Positions 51,201-64,000 are shown, counted from the stretch's first letter. The stretch: 64,000 nt of DNA from Nematostella vectensis (GCF_932526225.1 NC_064046.1:15389408-15453407), one strand, 5' to 3'. Numbers and translations are program-made. Notes: generated by a model not told the origin, from the letters alone.

Positions 51201-54200
51201 GAGTACATAAAAATGTCCCTATACCTTCTTTTTATGTCATGACACACCAAGAACAGTATAATTAAGTATCGATATTTAAAAAAAAAAAATAAAGAACAAA
51301 AAAAAGGCTATCATCTGGAATCGAACCCGGGTCGCAGCGTTAGTAGTCAAGTGCCCGCAACGAAAGACTAACGTGGCATTGCTGAAGGGAATTGTAATGA
51401 AAATTACTTTTAATACTATTGGTATCGTAAACTATCCCAAGCAAAGTCACCATCGGACTGGAGGTTACATTCGGGAAAAGCTTCAGGGTTACATTCGGGA
51501 ATTTGTTTTACGAGTGTAACCTTCAAACGGTCACAATCGATAATTTTTTTTCCGAATGTAAATTCCAAAAAGTAACATTAGGAAAAATAAAACAGTATAC
51601 TCGGAAAAAAAGGTATATCAATCTATCGAGCGCTATGCTCTATCTTAGAATCTACTTAATCAAGTTATCCAAGGAATCTAGTTAGTTCTTGTGTGCATAA
51701 AATATGTACAGGATCCTGAACAAAGCATGAGCACATCAAAGATGCTGAGAGTACATAAAAATGTCCCTATACCTTCTTTTTATGTCATGACACACCAAGA
51801 ACAGTATAATTAAGTATCGATATTTAAAAAAAAAATTAAGAAAAAAAAATAGGCTATCAGCGGGAATAGAACCCGGGTCGCTGCGTTAGTAGTCAAGTGC
51901 CCGCAACGAAAGACTACAAGGCATTGCTGAAGGGAATTGTAATGAAAATTACTTTTAATACTATTGGTATCGTAAACTATCCCAAGCAAAGTCACCATCG
52001 GACTGGAGGTTACATTCGGGAAAAGCTTCAGGGTTACATTCGGGAATTTGTTTTACGAGTGTAACCTCCAAAAGGTTACAATCGATAATTTTTTTTCCGA
52101 ATGTAAATTCCAAAAAGTAACATTAGGAAAAATAAAACAGTATACTCGGAAAAAAAGGTATATCAATCTATCGAGCGCTGTGCTCTATGTTAGAATCTAC
52201 TTAATCAAGTTATCCAAGGAATCTAGTTAGTTCTTGTGTGCATAAAATATGTACATGATCCTGAACAAAGCATGAGCACATCAAAGATGCTGAGAGTACA
52301 TAAAAATGTCCCTATACCTTCTTTTTATGTCATGACACACCAAGGACAGTATAATTAAGTATCGATATTTAAAAAAAAAATAAAGAAAAAAAATAGGCTA
52401 TCAGCGGGAATCGAACCCAGGTCGCTGCGTTAGTAGTCAAGTGCCCGCAACGAAAGACTACAAGGCATTGCTGAAGGGAATTGTAATGAAAATTACTTTT
52501 AATACTATTGGTATCGTAAACTATCCCAAGCAAAGTCACCATCGCACTGGAGGTTACATTCGGGAAAAGCTTCAGGGTTACATTCGGGAATTTGTTTTAC
52601 GAGTGTAACCTCCAAAAGGTTACAATCGATAAATTTTTTTCCGAATGTAAATTCCAAAAAGTAACATTAGGAAAAATAAAACAGTATACTCGGAAAAAAA
52701 GGTATATCAATCTATCGAGCGCTATGCTCTATGTAAGAATCTACTTAATCAAGTTATTCAAGGAATCTAGTTAGTTCTTGTGTGCATAAAATATGTACAG
52801 GATCCTGAACAAAGCATGAGCACATCAAAGATGCTGAGAGTACATAAAAATGTCCCTATACCTTCTTTTTATGTCATGACACACCAAGAACAGTATAATT
52901 AAGTATCGATATTTAAAAAAAAAAAATAAAGAAAAAAAAATAGGCTATCAGCGGGAATCGAACCCGGGTCGCTGCGTTAGTAGTCAAGTGCCCGCAACGA
53001 AAGACTAACGTGGCATTGCTGAAGGGAATTGCAATGAAAATTACTTTTAATACTATTGGTATCGTAAACTATCCCAAGCAGTCACCATCGAGCTGGAGGT
53101 TACATTCGGGAAAAGCTTCAGGGTTACATTCGGGAATTTGTTTTACGAGTGTAACCTCCAAAAGGTTACAATCGATAGTTTTTTTTTTTCGAATGTAAAT
53201 TCCAAAAAGTAACATTAGGAAAAATAAAACAGTATACTCGGAAAAAAAGGTATATCAATCTATCGAGCGCTATGCTCTATTTTAGAATCTCCTTTATCAA
53301 GTTATTCAAGGAATCTAGTTAGTTCTTGTGTGCATAAAATATGTACAGGATCCTGAACAAAGCATGAGCACATCAAAGATGCTGAGAGTACATAAAAATG
53401 TCCCTATACCTTCTTTTTATGTCATGACACACCAAGAACAGTATAATTAAGTATCGATATTTAAAAAAAAAAAATAAAGAACAAAAAAAAGGCTATCATC
53501 TGGAATCGAACCCGGGTCGCAGCGTTAGTAGTCAAGTGCCCGCAACGAAAGACTAACGTGGCATTGCTGAAGGGAATTGTAATGAAAATTACTTTTAATA
53601 CTATTGGTATCGTAAACTATCCCAAGCAAAGTCACCATCGGACTGGAGGTTACATTCGGGAAAAGCTTCAGGGTTACATTCGGGAATTTGTTTTACGAGT
53701 GTAACCTTCAAACGGTCACAATCGATAATTTTTTTTCCGAATGTAAATTCCAAAAAGTAACATTAGGAAAAATAAAACAGTATACTCGGAAAAAAAGGTA
53801 TATCAATCTATCGAGCGCTATGCTCTATCTTAGAATCTACTTAATCAAGTTATCCAAGGAATCTAGTTAGTTCTTGTGTGCATAAAATATGTACAGGATC
53901 CTGAACAAAGCATGAGCACATCAAAGATGCTGAGAGTACATAAAAATGTCCCTATACCTTCTTTTTATGTCATGACACACCAAGAACAGTATAATTAAGT
54001 ATCGATATTTAAAAAAAAAATTAAGAAAAAAAAATAGGCTATCAGCGGGAATAGAACCCGGGTCGCTGCGTTAGTAGTCAAGTGCCCGCAACGAAAGACT
54101 ACAAGGCATTGCTGAAGGGAATTGTAATGAAAATTACTTTTAATACTATTGGTATCGTAAACTATCCCAAGCAAAGTCACCATCGGACTGGAGGTTACAT

Positions 54201-57200
54201 TCGGGAAAAGCTTCAGGGTTACATTCGGGAATTTGTTTTACGAGTGTAACCTCCAAAAGGTTACAATCGATAATTTTTTTTCCGAATGTAAATTCCAAAA
54301 AGTAACATTAGGAAAAATAAAACAGTATACTCGGAAAAAAAGGTATATCAATCTATCGAGCGCTGTGCTCTATGTTAGAATCTACTTAATCAAGTTATCC
54401 AAGGAATCTAGTTAGTTCTTGTGTGCATAAAATATGTACATGATCCTGAACAAAGCATGAGCACATCAAAGATGCTGAGAGTACATAAAAATGTCCCTAT
54501 ACCTTCTTTTTATGTCATGACACACCAAGAACAGTATAATTAAGTATCGATATTTAAAAAAAAAATAAAGAAAAAAAATAGGCTATCAGCGGGAATCGAA
54601 CCCAGGTCGCTGCGTTAGTAGTCAAGTGCCCGCAACGAAAGACTACAAGGCATTGCTGAAGGGAATTGTAATGAAAATTACTTTTAATACTATTGGTATC
54701 GTAAACTATCCCAAGCAAAGTCACCATCGCACTGGAGGTTACATTCGGGAAAAGCTTCAGGGTTACATTCGGGAATTTGTTTTACGAGTGTAACCTCCAA
54801 AAGGTTACAATCGATAAATTTTTTTCCGAATGTAAATTCCAAAAAGTAACATTAGGAAAAATAAAACAGTATACTCGGAAAAAAAGGTATATCAATCTAT
54901 CGAGCGCTATGCTCTATGTAAGAATCTACTTAATCAAGTTATTCAAGGAATCTAGTTAGTTCTTGTGTGCATAAAATATGTACAGGATCCTGAACAAAGC
55001 ATGAGCACATCAAAGATGCTGAGAGTACATAAAAATGTCCCTATACCTTCTTTTTATGTCATGACACACCAAGAACAGTATAATTAAGTATCGATATTTA
55101 AAAAAAAAAAATAAAGAAAAAAAAATAGGCTATCAGCGGGAATCGAACCCGGGTCGCTGCGTTAGTAGTCAAGTGCCCGCAACGAAAGACTAACGTGGCA
55201 TTGCTGAAGGGAATTGCAATGAAAATTACTTTTAATACTATTGGTATCGTAAACTATCCCAAGCAGTCACCATCGAGCTGGAGGTTACATTCGGGAAAAG
55301 CTTCAGGGTTACATTCGGGAATTTGTTTTACGAGTGTAACCTCCAAAAGGTTACAATCGATAGTTTTTTTTTTTCGAATGTAAATTCCAAAAAGTAACAT
55401 TAGGAAAAATAAAACAGTATACTCGGAAAAAAAGGTATATCAATCTATCGAGCGCTATGCTCTATTTTAGAATCTCCTTTATCAAGTTATTCAAGGAATC
55501 TAGTTAGTTCTTGTGTGCATAAAATATGTACAGGATCCTGAACAAAGCATGAGCACATCAAAGATGCTGAGAGTACATAAAAATGTCCCTATACCTTCTT
55601 TTTATGTCATGACACACCAAGAACAGTATAATTAAGTATCGATATTAAAAAAAAAAAAATAAAGAAACAAAAATATGCTATCAGCGGGAATCGAACCCGG
55701 GTCGCTGCGTTAGTAGTCAAGTGCCCGCAACGAAAGACTAACGTGGCATTGCTGAAGGGAATTGTAATGAAAATTACTTTTAATACTATCGATATCGTAA
55801 ACTATCCCAAGCAAAGTCACCATCGGACTGGAGGTTACATTCGGGAAAAGCTTCAGGGTTACATTCGGGAATTTGTTTTACGAGTGTAACCTCCAAAAGG
55901 TTACAATCGATAATTTTTTTTCCGAATGTAAATTCCAAAAAGTAACATTAGGAAAAATAAAAGAGTATACTCGGAAAAAAAAAGGTATATCAATCTATCG
56001 AGCGTTATGCTCTATGTTAGAATCTACTTAATCAAGTTATCCAAGGAATCTAGTTAGTTCTTGTGTGCATAAAATATGTACAGGATCCTGAACAAAGCAT
56101 GAGCACATCAAAGATGCTGAGAGTACATAAAAATGTTCCTATACCTTCTTTTAATGTCATGACACACCAAGAACAGTATAATTAAGTATCGATATTTAAA
56201 AAAAAAAATTAAGAAAAAAAAAGGCTATCAGCGGGAATCGAACCCGGGTCGCTGCGTTAGTAGTCAAGTGCCCGCAACGAAAGACTAACGTGGCATTGCT
56301 GAAGGGAATTGAAATGAAAATTACTTTTAATACTATTGGTATCGTAAACTATCCCAAGCAAAGTCACCATCGGACTGCAGGTTACATTCGGGAAAAGCTT
56401 CAGGGTTACATTCGGGAATTTGTTTTACGAGTGTAACCTCCAAAAGGTTATAATCGATAATTTTTTTTACGAATGTAAATTCCAAAAAGTAACATTAGGA
56501 AAAATAAAACAGTATACTCGGAAAAAAAGGTATATCAATCTATCGAATGTTTTGCTCTATGTTAGAATCTACTTAATCAAGTTATCCAAGGAATCTAGTT
56601 AGTTCTTGTGTGCATAAAATATGTACAGGATCCTGAACAAAGCATGAGCACATCAAAGATGCTGAGAGTACATAAAAATGTTCCTATACCTTCTTTTAAT
56701 GTCATGACACACCAAGAACAGTATAATTAAGTATCGATATTAAAAAAAAAAAAATAAAGAAAAAAAAAATGCTATCAGCGGGAATCGAACCCGGGTCGCT
56801 GCGTTAGTAGTGAAGTGCCCGCAACGAAAGACTAACGTGGCATTGCTGAAGGGAATTGTAATGAAAATTACTTTTAATACTATTGGTATCGTAAACTATC
56901 CCAAGCAAAGTCACCATCGGACTGGAGGTTACATTCGGGAAAAGCTTTAGGGTTACATTCGGGAATTTGTTTTACGAGTGTAACCTCCAAAAGGTTACAA
57001 TCCATAATTTTTTTTACAAATGTAAATTCCAAAAAGTAACATTAGGAAAAATAAAAGAGTATACTCGGAAAAAAAGGTATATCAATCTATCGAGCGCTAT
57101 GCTCTATGTTAGAATCTACTTAATCAAGTTATCCAAGGAATCTAGTTAGTTCTTGTGTGCATAAAATATGTACAGGATCCTGAACAAAGCATGAGCACAT

Positions 57201-60130
57201 CAAAGATGCTGAGAGTACATAAAAATGTCCCTATACCTTCTTTTTATGTCATGACACACCAAGAACAGTATAATTAAGTATCGATATTTAAAAAAAAAAA
57301 TAAAGAAAAAAAAAATAAGCTATCAGCGGGAATCGAACCCGGGTCGCTGCGTTAGTAGTCAAGTGCCCGCAACGAAAGACTAACGTGGCATTGCTGAAGG
57401 GAATTGTAATGAAAATTACTTTTAATACTATTGGTATCGTAAACTATCCCAAGCAAAGTCACCATCGGACTGGAGGTTACATTCGGGAAAAGCTTCAGGG
57501 TTACATTCGGGAATTTGTTTTACGAGTGTAACCTCCAAAAGGTTACAATCGATAATTTTTTTCAGAATGTAAATTCCAAAAAGTAACATTAGGAAAAATA
57601 AAACAGTATACTCGGAAAAAAAGGTATATCAATCTATCGAGCGCTATGCTCTTTGTTAGAATCTACTTAATGAAGTTATCCAAGGAATCTAGTTAGTTCT
57701 TGTGTGCATAAAATATGTACAGGATCCTGAACAAAGCATGAGCACATCAAAGATGCGGAGAGTACATAAAAATGTCCCTATACCTTCTTTTTATGTCATG
57801 ACACACCCAGAACAGTATAATTAAGTATCGATATTTAAAAAAAAAAATAAAGAAAAAAAAAATAGGCTATCAGCGGGAATCAAACCCGGGTCGCTGCGTT
57901 AGTAGTCAAGTGCCCGCAACGAAAGACTAACGTGGCATTGCTGAAGGGAATTGTAATGAAAATTACTTTTAATACTATTGGTATCGTAAACTATCCCAAG
58001 CAAAGTCACCATCGCACTGGAGGTTACATTCGGGAAAAGCTTCAGGGTTACATTCGGGAATTTGTTTTACGAGTGTAACCTCCAAAAGGTTACAATCGAT
58101 AAATTTTTTTCCGAATGTAAATTCCAAAAAGTAACATTAGGAAAAATAAAACAGTATACTCGGAAAAAAATGTATATCAATCTATCGAGCGCTATGCTCT
58201 ATGTTATAATCTACTTAATCAAGTTATTCAAGGAATCTAGTTAGTTCTTGTGTGCATAAAATTTGTACAGGATCCTGAACAAAGCATGAGCACATCAAAG
58301 ATGCTGAGAGTACATAAAAATGTCCCTATACCTTCTTTTTATGTCATGACACACCAAGAACAGTATAATTAAGTATCGATATTTAAAAAAAAAAAATAAA
58401 GAAAAAAAAATAGGCTATCAGCGGGAATCGAACCCGGGTCGCTGCGTTAGTAGTCAAGTGCCCGCAACGAAAGACTAACGTGGCATTGCTGAAGGGAATT
58501 GCAATGAAAATTACTTTTAATACTATTGGTATCGTAAACTATCCCAAGCAGTCACCATCGAGCTGGAGGTTACATTCGGGAAAAGCTTCAGGGTTACATT
58601 CGGGAATTTGTTTTACGAGTGTAACCTCCAAAAGGTTACAATCGATAGTTTTTTTTTTCGAATGTAAATTCCAAAAAGTAACATTAGGAAAAATAAAACA
58701 GTATACTCGGAAAAAAAGGTATATCAATCTATCGAGCGCTATGCTCTATTTTAGAATCTCCTTTATCAAGTTATTCAAGGAATCTAGTTAGTTCTTGTGT
58801 GCATAAAATATGTACAGGATCCTGAACAAAGCATGAGCACATCAAAGATGCTGAGAGTACATAAAAATGTCCCTATACCTTCTTTTTATGTCATGACACA
58901 CCAAGAACAGTATAATTAAGTATCGATATTTAAAAAAAAAAAATAAAGAACAAAAAAAAGGCTATCATCTGGAATCGAACCCGGGTCGCAGCGTTAGTAG
59001 TCAAGTGCCCGCAACGAAAGACTAACGTGGCATTGCTGAAGGGAATTGTAATGAAAATTACTTTTAATACTATTGGTATCGTAAACTATCCCAAGCAAAG
59101 TCACCATCGGACTGGAGGTTACATTCGGGAAAAGCTTCAGGGTTACATTCGGGAATTTGTTTTACGAGTGTAACCTTCAAACGGTCACAATCGATAATTT
59201 TTTTTCCGAATGTAAATTCCAAAAAGTAACATTAGGAAAAATAAAACAGTATACTCGGAAAAAAAGGTATATCAATCTATCGAGCGCTATGCTCTATCTT
59301 AGAATCTACTTAATCAAGTTATCCAAGGAATCTAGTTAGTTCTTGTGTGCATAAAATATGTACAGGATCCTGAACAAAGCATGAGCACATCAAAGATGCT
59401 GAGAGTACATAAAAATGTCCCTATACCTTCTTTTTATGTCATGACACACCAAGAACAGTATAATTAAGTATCGATATTTAAAAAAAAAATTAAGAAAAAA
59501 AAATAGGCTATCAGCGGGAATAGAACCCGGGTCGCTGCGTTAGTAGTCAAGTGCCCGCAACGAAAGACTACAAGGCATTGCTGAAGGGAATTGTAATGAA
59601 AATTACTTTTAATACTATTGGTATCGTAAACTATCCCAAGCAAAGTCACCATCGGACTGGAGGTTACATTCGGGAAAAGCTTCAGGGTTACATTCGGGAA
59701 TTTGTTTTACGAGTGTAACCTCCAAAAGGTTACAATCGATAATTTTTTTTCCGAATGTAAATTCCAAAAAGTAACATTAGGAAAAATAAAACAGTATACT
59801 CGGAAAAAAAGGTATATCAATCTATCGAGCGCTGTGCTCTATGTTAGAATCTACTTAATCAAGTTATCCAAGGAATCTAGTTAGTTCTTGTGTGCATAAA
59901 ATATGTACATGATCCTGAACAAAGCATGAGCACATCAAAGATGCTGAGAGTACATAAAAATGTCCCTATACCTTCTTTTTATGTCATGACACACCAAGGA
60001 CAGTATAATTAAGTATCGATATTTAAAAAAAAAATAAAGAAAAAAAATAGGCTATCAGCGGGAATCGAACCCAGGTCGCTGCGTTAGTAGTCAAGTGCCC
60101 GCAACGAAAGACTACAAGGCATTGCTGAAG
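48000..60130 (+). repeat. Large 13/14-mer higher-order repeat
   Basis: The segment starting near 48.0 kb recurs from about 55.1 kb: ACTATCGATATCG at 48679 and 55787 (offset 7108), GAATGTTTTGCTC at 49438 and 56545. After about 57.2 kb the offset becomes 7654, because the second copy has one extra unit (about 56.65-57.2 kb) resembling the unit near 44.4 kb. ATGTTATAATC and AAAATTTGTAC (about 50548 and 50607; 58202 and 58261) and GGCTATCATCTGG (51307, 58961) support the second offset. Confidence 0.85.
50650..55620 (+). repeat. Tetramer nested in the large higher-order repeat, offset 2185 bp
   Basis: Four units at about 50.8-53.0 kb repeat at 53.0-55.2 kb. The markers are GGCTATCATCTGG, CCTTCAAACGGTCAC (51520, 53705), GACTACAAGG (51913, 54098; 52456, 54641), GCGCTGTGCTC and CAAGCAGTCACC (50892, 53076, 55261). 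The matching region in the second 14-mer (57.3-60.1 kb) has only one tetramer copy. Confidence 0.85.
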
Positions 60131-60700
60131 GGAATTGTAATGAAAATTACTTTTAATACTATTGGTATCGTAAACTATCCCAAGCAAAGTCACCATCGGA
60201 CTGGAGGTTACATTCGGGAAAAGCTTCAGGGTTACATTCGGGAATTTGTTTTACGAGTGTAACCTCCAAAAGGTTACAATCGATAATTTTTTTTCCGAAT
60301 GTAAATTCCAAAAAGTAACATTAGGAAAAATAAAACAGTATACTCGGAAAAAAAGGTATATCAATCTATCGAGCGCTGTGCTCTATGTTAGAATCTACTT
60401 AATCAAGTTATCCAAGGAATCTAGTTAGTTCTTGTGTGCATAAAATATGTACATGATCCTGAACAAAGCATGAGCACATCAAAGATGCTGAGAGTACATA
60501 AAAATGTCCCTATACCTTCTTTTTATGTCATGACACACCAAGGACAGTATAATTAAGTATCGATATTTAAAAAAAAAATAAAGAAAAAAAATAGGCTATC
60601 AGCGGGAATCGAACCCAGGTCGCTGCGTTAGTAGTCAAGTGCCCGCAACGAAAGACTAACGTGGCATTGCTGAAGGGAATTGTAATGAAAATTACTTTTA
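59620..60700 (+). repeat. Direct duplication of a single monomer subtype
   Basis: Two successive units share GCGCTGTGCTC, CATGATCCTG, CCAAGGACAGTATAATT and GAACCCAGG, with offset 544 bp (59702 and 60246). Neighbouring units lack this combination. Confidence 0.8.
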
Positions 60701-60719
60701 ATACTATTGGTATCGTAAA

Positions 60720-62800
60720 CTATCCCAAGAAAAGTCACCATCGGACTGGAGGTTACATTAGGGAAAAGCTTTAGGGTTACATTCGGGAATTTGTTTTACG
60801 AGTGTAACCTCCAAAAGGTTACAATCGATAATTTTTTCCTGAATGTAAATTCCAAAAAGTAACATTAGGAAAAATAAAACAGTATACTCGGAAAAAAAGG
60901 TATATCACTCTATCGAGCGCTATGCTCTATGTTAGAATCTACTTAATCAATTTATCCAAAGAATCTAGTTAATTCTTGTGTGCATAAAATATGTACAGGA
61001 TCCTGAACAAAGCATGAGCACATCAAAGATGCTGAGAGTACATAAAAATGTCCCTATACCTTCTTTTTATGTCATGACACACCAAGAACAGTATAATTAA
61101 GTATCGATATTTAAAAAAAAAAATAAAGAAAAAAAATAGGCTATCAGCGGGAATCGAACCCGGGTCGCTGCGTTAGTAGTCAAGGGCCCGCAAAGAAAGA
61201 CTAACGTGGCATTGCTGAAGGGAATTTTAATGAAAATTACTTTTAATACTATTGGTATCGTAAACTATCCCAAGCAAAGTCACCATCAGACTGGAGGTTA
61301 CATTCGGGAAAAGCTTCAGGGTTACATTCGGGAATTTGTTTTACGAGAGTAACCTCCAAAAGGTTACAATCGATAAATTTTTTTCCGAATGTAAATTCCA
61401 AAAAGTAACATTAGGAAAAATAAAACAGTATACTCGGAAAAAAAGGTATATCAATCTATCGAGCGCTATGCTCTATGTTAGAATCTACTTAATCAAGTTA
61501 TCCAAGGAATCTAGTTAGTTCTTGTGTTCATAAAATATGTACAGGATCCTGAACAAAGCATGAGCACATCAAAGATGCTGAGAGTACAAAAAAATGTCCC
61601 TATACCTTCTTTTTATGCCATGACACACCCAGAACAGTATAATTAAGTATCGATATTTAAAAAAAAAAAATAAAGAAAAAAAAATAGGCTATCAGCGGGA
61701 ATCGAACCCGGGTCGTTGCGTTAGTAGTCAAGTGCCCGCAACGAAAGACTAACGTGGCATTGCTGAAGGGAATTGTAATGAAAATTACTTTTAATACTAT
61801 TGGTATCGTAAACTATCCCAAGAAAAGTCACCATCGGACTGGAGGTTACATTAGGGAAAAGCTTTAGGGTTACATTCGGGAATTTGTTTTACGAGTGTAA
61901 CCTCCAAAAGGTTACAATCGATAATTTTTTCCTGAATGTAAATTCCAAAAAGTAACATTAGGAAAAATAAAACAGTATACTCGGAAAAAAAGGTATATCA
62001 ATCTATCGAGCGCTATGCTCTATGTTAGAATCTACTTAATCAATTTATCCAAGGAATCTAGTTAATTCTTGTGTGAATAAAATATGTACAGGATCCTGAA
62101 CAAAGCATGAGCACATCAAAGATGCTGAGAGTACATAAAAATGTCCCTATACCTTCTTTTTATGTCATGACACACCAAGAACAGTATAATTAAGTATCGA
62201 TATTTAAAAAAAAAATAAAGAAAAAAAATAGGCTATCAGCGGGAATCGAACCCGGGTCGCTGCGTTAGTAGTCAAGGGCCCGCAACGAAAGACTAACGTG
62301 GCATTGCTGAAGGGAATTTTAACGAAAATTACTTTTAATACTATTGGTATCGTAAACTATCCCAAGCAAAGTCACCATCAGACTGGAGGTTACATTCGGG
62401 AAAAGCTTCAGGGTTACATTCGGGAATTTGTTTTACGAGAGTAACCTCCAAAAGGTTACAATCGAAAAATTTTTTTCCGAATGTAAATTCCAAAAAGTAA
62501 CATTAGGAAAAATAAAACAGTATACTCGGAAAAAAAGGTATATCAATCTATCGAGCGCTATGCTCTATGTTAGAATCTACTTAATCAAGTTATCCAAGGA
62601 ATCTAGTTAGTTCTTGTGTTCATAAAATATGTACAGGATCCTGAACAAAGCATGAGCACATCAAAGATGCTGAGAGTACAAAAAAATGTCCCTATACCTT
62701 CTTTTTATGTCATGACACACCCAGAACAGTATAATTAAGTATCGATATTTAAAAAAAAATTAAAGAAAAAAAAATAGGCTATCAGCGGGAATCGAACCCG
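60720..62800 (+). repeat. Dimeric higher-order repeat, offset ~1091 bp
   Basis: CCAAGAAAAGTCACC (60725, 61816), ACATTAGGGAAAAG, CAATTTATCC, CTAGTTAATTC, CAAGGGCCCGC, CACCATCAGACTGG and TGTGTTCATAAA repeat at two-unit spacing. Confidence 0.82.
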
Positions 62801-63869
62801 GGTCGCTGCGTTAGTAGTCAAGTGCCCGCAACGAAAGACTAACGTGGCATTGATTAAGGGAATTGTAATGAAAATTACTTTTAATACTATTGGTATCGTA
62901 AACTATCCCAAGCAAAGTCACCATCGGACAAGAGGTTACATTCGGGAAAAGCTTCAGGGTTACATTGGGGAATTTGTTTTACGAGTGTAACCTCCAAAAG
63001 GTTACAATCGATAATTTTTTTTCCAAATGTAATTTCCAAAAAGTAACATTAGGAAAAATAAAACAGTATACTCGGAAAAAAAAAGGTATATCAATCTATC
63101 GAGCGTTATGCTCTATGTTAGAATCTACTTAATCAAGTTATCCAAGGAATCTAGTTAGTTCTTGTGTGCATAAAATATGTACAGGATCCTGAACAAAGCA
63201 TGAGCACATCAAAGATGCTGAGAGTACATAAAAATGTCCCTATACCTTCTTTTTATGTCATGACACACCCAGAACAGTATAATTAAGTATCGATATTTAA
63301 AAAAAAATAAAGAAAAAAAAATAGGCTATCAGCGGGAATCGAACCCGGGTCGCTGCGTTAGTAGTCAAGTGCCCGCAACGAAAGAATAACGTGGCATTGC
63401 TGAAGGGAATTTTAATGAAAATTACTTTTAATACTATTGGTATCGTAAACTATCCCAAGCAAAGTCACCATCGGACTGGAGGTTACATTCGGGAAAAGCT
63501 TCAGGGTTACATTCGGGAATTTGTTTTACGAGTGTAACCTCCAAAAGGTTACAATCGATAATTTTTTTTACGAATGTAAATTCCAAAAAGTAACATTAGG
63601 AAAAATAAAACAGTATACTCGGAAAAAAAGGTATATCAATCTTTCGAGCGCTATGCTCTATGTTAGAATCTACTTAATCAAGTTATCCAAGGAATCTAGT
63701 TAGTTCTTGTGCGCATAAAATATGTACAGGATCCTGAACAAAGCATGAGCACATCAAAGATGCTGAGAGTACATAAAAATGTCCCTATACCTTCTTTTTA
63801 TGTCATGACACACCAAGAACAGTATAATTAAGTATCGATATTTAAAAAAAAAAAAAGAAAAAAAAAATA

Positions 63870-63941
63870 GGCTATCAGCGGGAATCGAACCCGGGTCGCT
63901 GCGTTAGTAGTCAAGTGCCCGCAACAAAAGACTAACGTGGC
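63870..63941 (-). pseudogene. tRNA-like module, last complete copy in the window
   Basis: Same 72-nt module with intact B box. It carries CAACAAAAG in place of CAACGAAAG on the + strand. Counting from the copy at 228 there are about 117 intervals of ~545 bp, which supports the unit count. Confidence 0.65.
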
Positions 63942-64000
63942 ATTGCTGAAGGGAATTGTAATAAAAATTACTTTTAATACTGGTGGTATCGTAAACTATC

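Larger units (their letters stand above)
1..64000 (+). repeat. Satellite DNA array, ~545-bp monomer, ~117 head-to-tail units
   Basis: Every line of the window can be placed on one ~545-bp consensus. The palindrome CAGGATCCTG or a one-base variant starts at 86, 631, 1177, 1721, 2266, 2810 and 3355 (spacings 545, 546, 544, 545, 544, 545) and recurs to 63727. All units have the same orientation. Both edges cut through a unit, so the array extends beyond the window. Units differ by scattered substitutions, by the length of A and T runs and by small indels. Only two units have large deletions. Composition is AT-rich. Tandem arrays of this size are typical of eukaryotic centromeric, pericentromeric or subtelomeric heterochromatin; the chromosomal location is inference. 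Apart from the modules listed separately, no stretch contains anything other than this repeat. Confidence 0.98.

Noticed and set aside
425-63703. Dozens of 60-70 codon + strand frames (one per unit, starting Met-Phe-Tyr-Glu-Cys if TTG is read as start) as a gene family
   Set aside because: They start at TTG, not ATG, lie wholly in the satellite, vary at all positions and break with T-run length. No domain is recognisable.
1-64000. CRISPR array
   Set aside because: The period is ~545 bp with the entire unit repeated; there are no short repeats separated by unique spacers.
1-64000. 5S or 45S rDNA tandem array
   Set aside because: No rRNA-like conserved segment is visible in the monomer; the only RNA-gene-like element is the tRNA-like module.

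Overview
The whole window is one uninterrupted tandem satellite array. A monomer of about 545 bp (adjacent spacings of 544, 545 and 546 bp at the left end) repeats head to tail in one orientation from the first base to the last. I estimate about 117 units plus partial units at both edges. No unique DNA, inserted transposon, rRNA gene, CRISPR array or credible protein gene interrupts it. An array this long and AT-rich, with a tRNA-like segment bearing a Pol III-type B box and no embedded genes, points to nuclear heterochromatin of a eukaryote (centromeric, pericentromeric or subtelomeric). I cannot name the species or match the monomer to a known satellite from sequence alone.

Each monomer, read on the + strand from its BamHI-containing palindrome CAGGATCCTG, holds these parts in order. 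First comes an AT-rich stretch with a second 10-bp palindrome, TGTCATGACA, and a TATCGATA palindrome. Next is an A-rich tract of variable length. Then comes a 72-bp tRNA-like module on the minus strand, with an exact B box (GGTTCGATTCC), tRNA-like spacing, a weak A box and a T-run just downstream. After about 80 bp of conserved spacer there is a roughly 120-bp cluster of six direct and inverted copies of a GGTTACATTCGG-like motif, mostly 24 bp apart and able to form hairpins. The unit ends with an AT-rich stretch containing GAGCGCTATGCTC.

Above the monomer level the array is a patchwork of higher-order repeats whose period changes along the window. There are dimers (3.9-6.1 kb, 60.7-62.8 kb), trimers (14-18.6, 18.6-20.9, 29.2-32.3 kb), tetramers (5.6-10.0, 25.4-29.0, 43.8-48.2, 50.7-55.6 kb), a 5/6-mer (33.1-40.4 kb) and a 13/14-mer (48.0-60.1 kb). 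The 21.1-25.4 kb stretch is a mosaic copy of 1.0-9.65 kb that has lost whole units internally. Two units carry internal deletions: 522 bp (10.4-11.0 kb) and 361 bp (41.0-41.3 kb). This is the pattern expected from repeated unequal exchange or local segmental amplification.

Open frames of 60-100 codons recur once per unit only because the units are alike. Most open on TTG or GTG and break wherever homopolymer length changes, so I annotate no CDS. The parts most likely to do something are the tRNA-like B-box module and the 24-bp motif cluster, each present more than 100 times.
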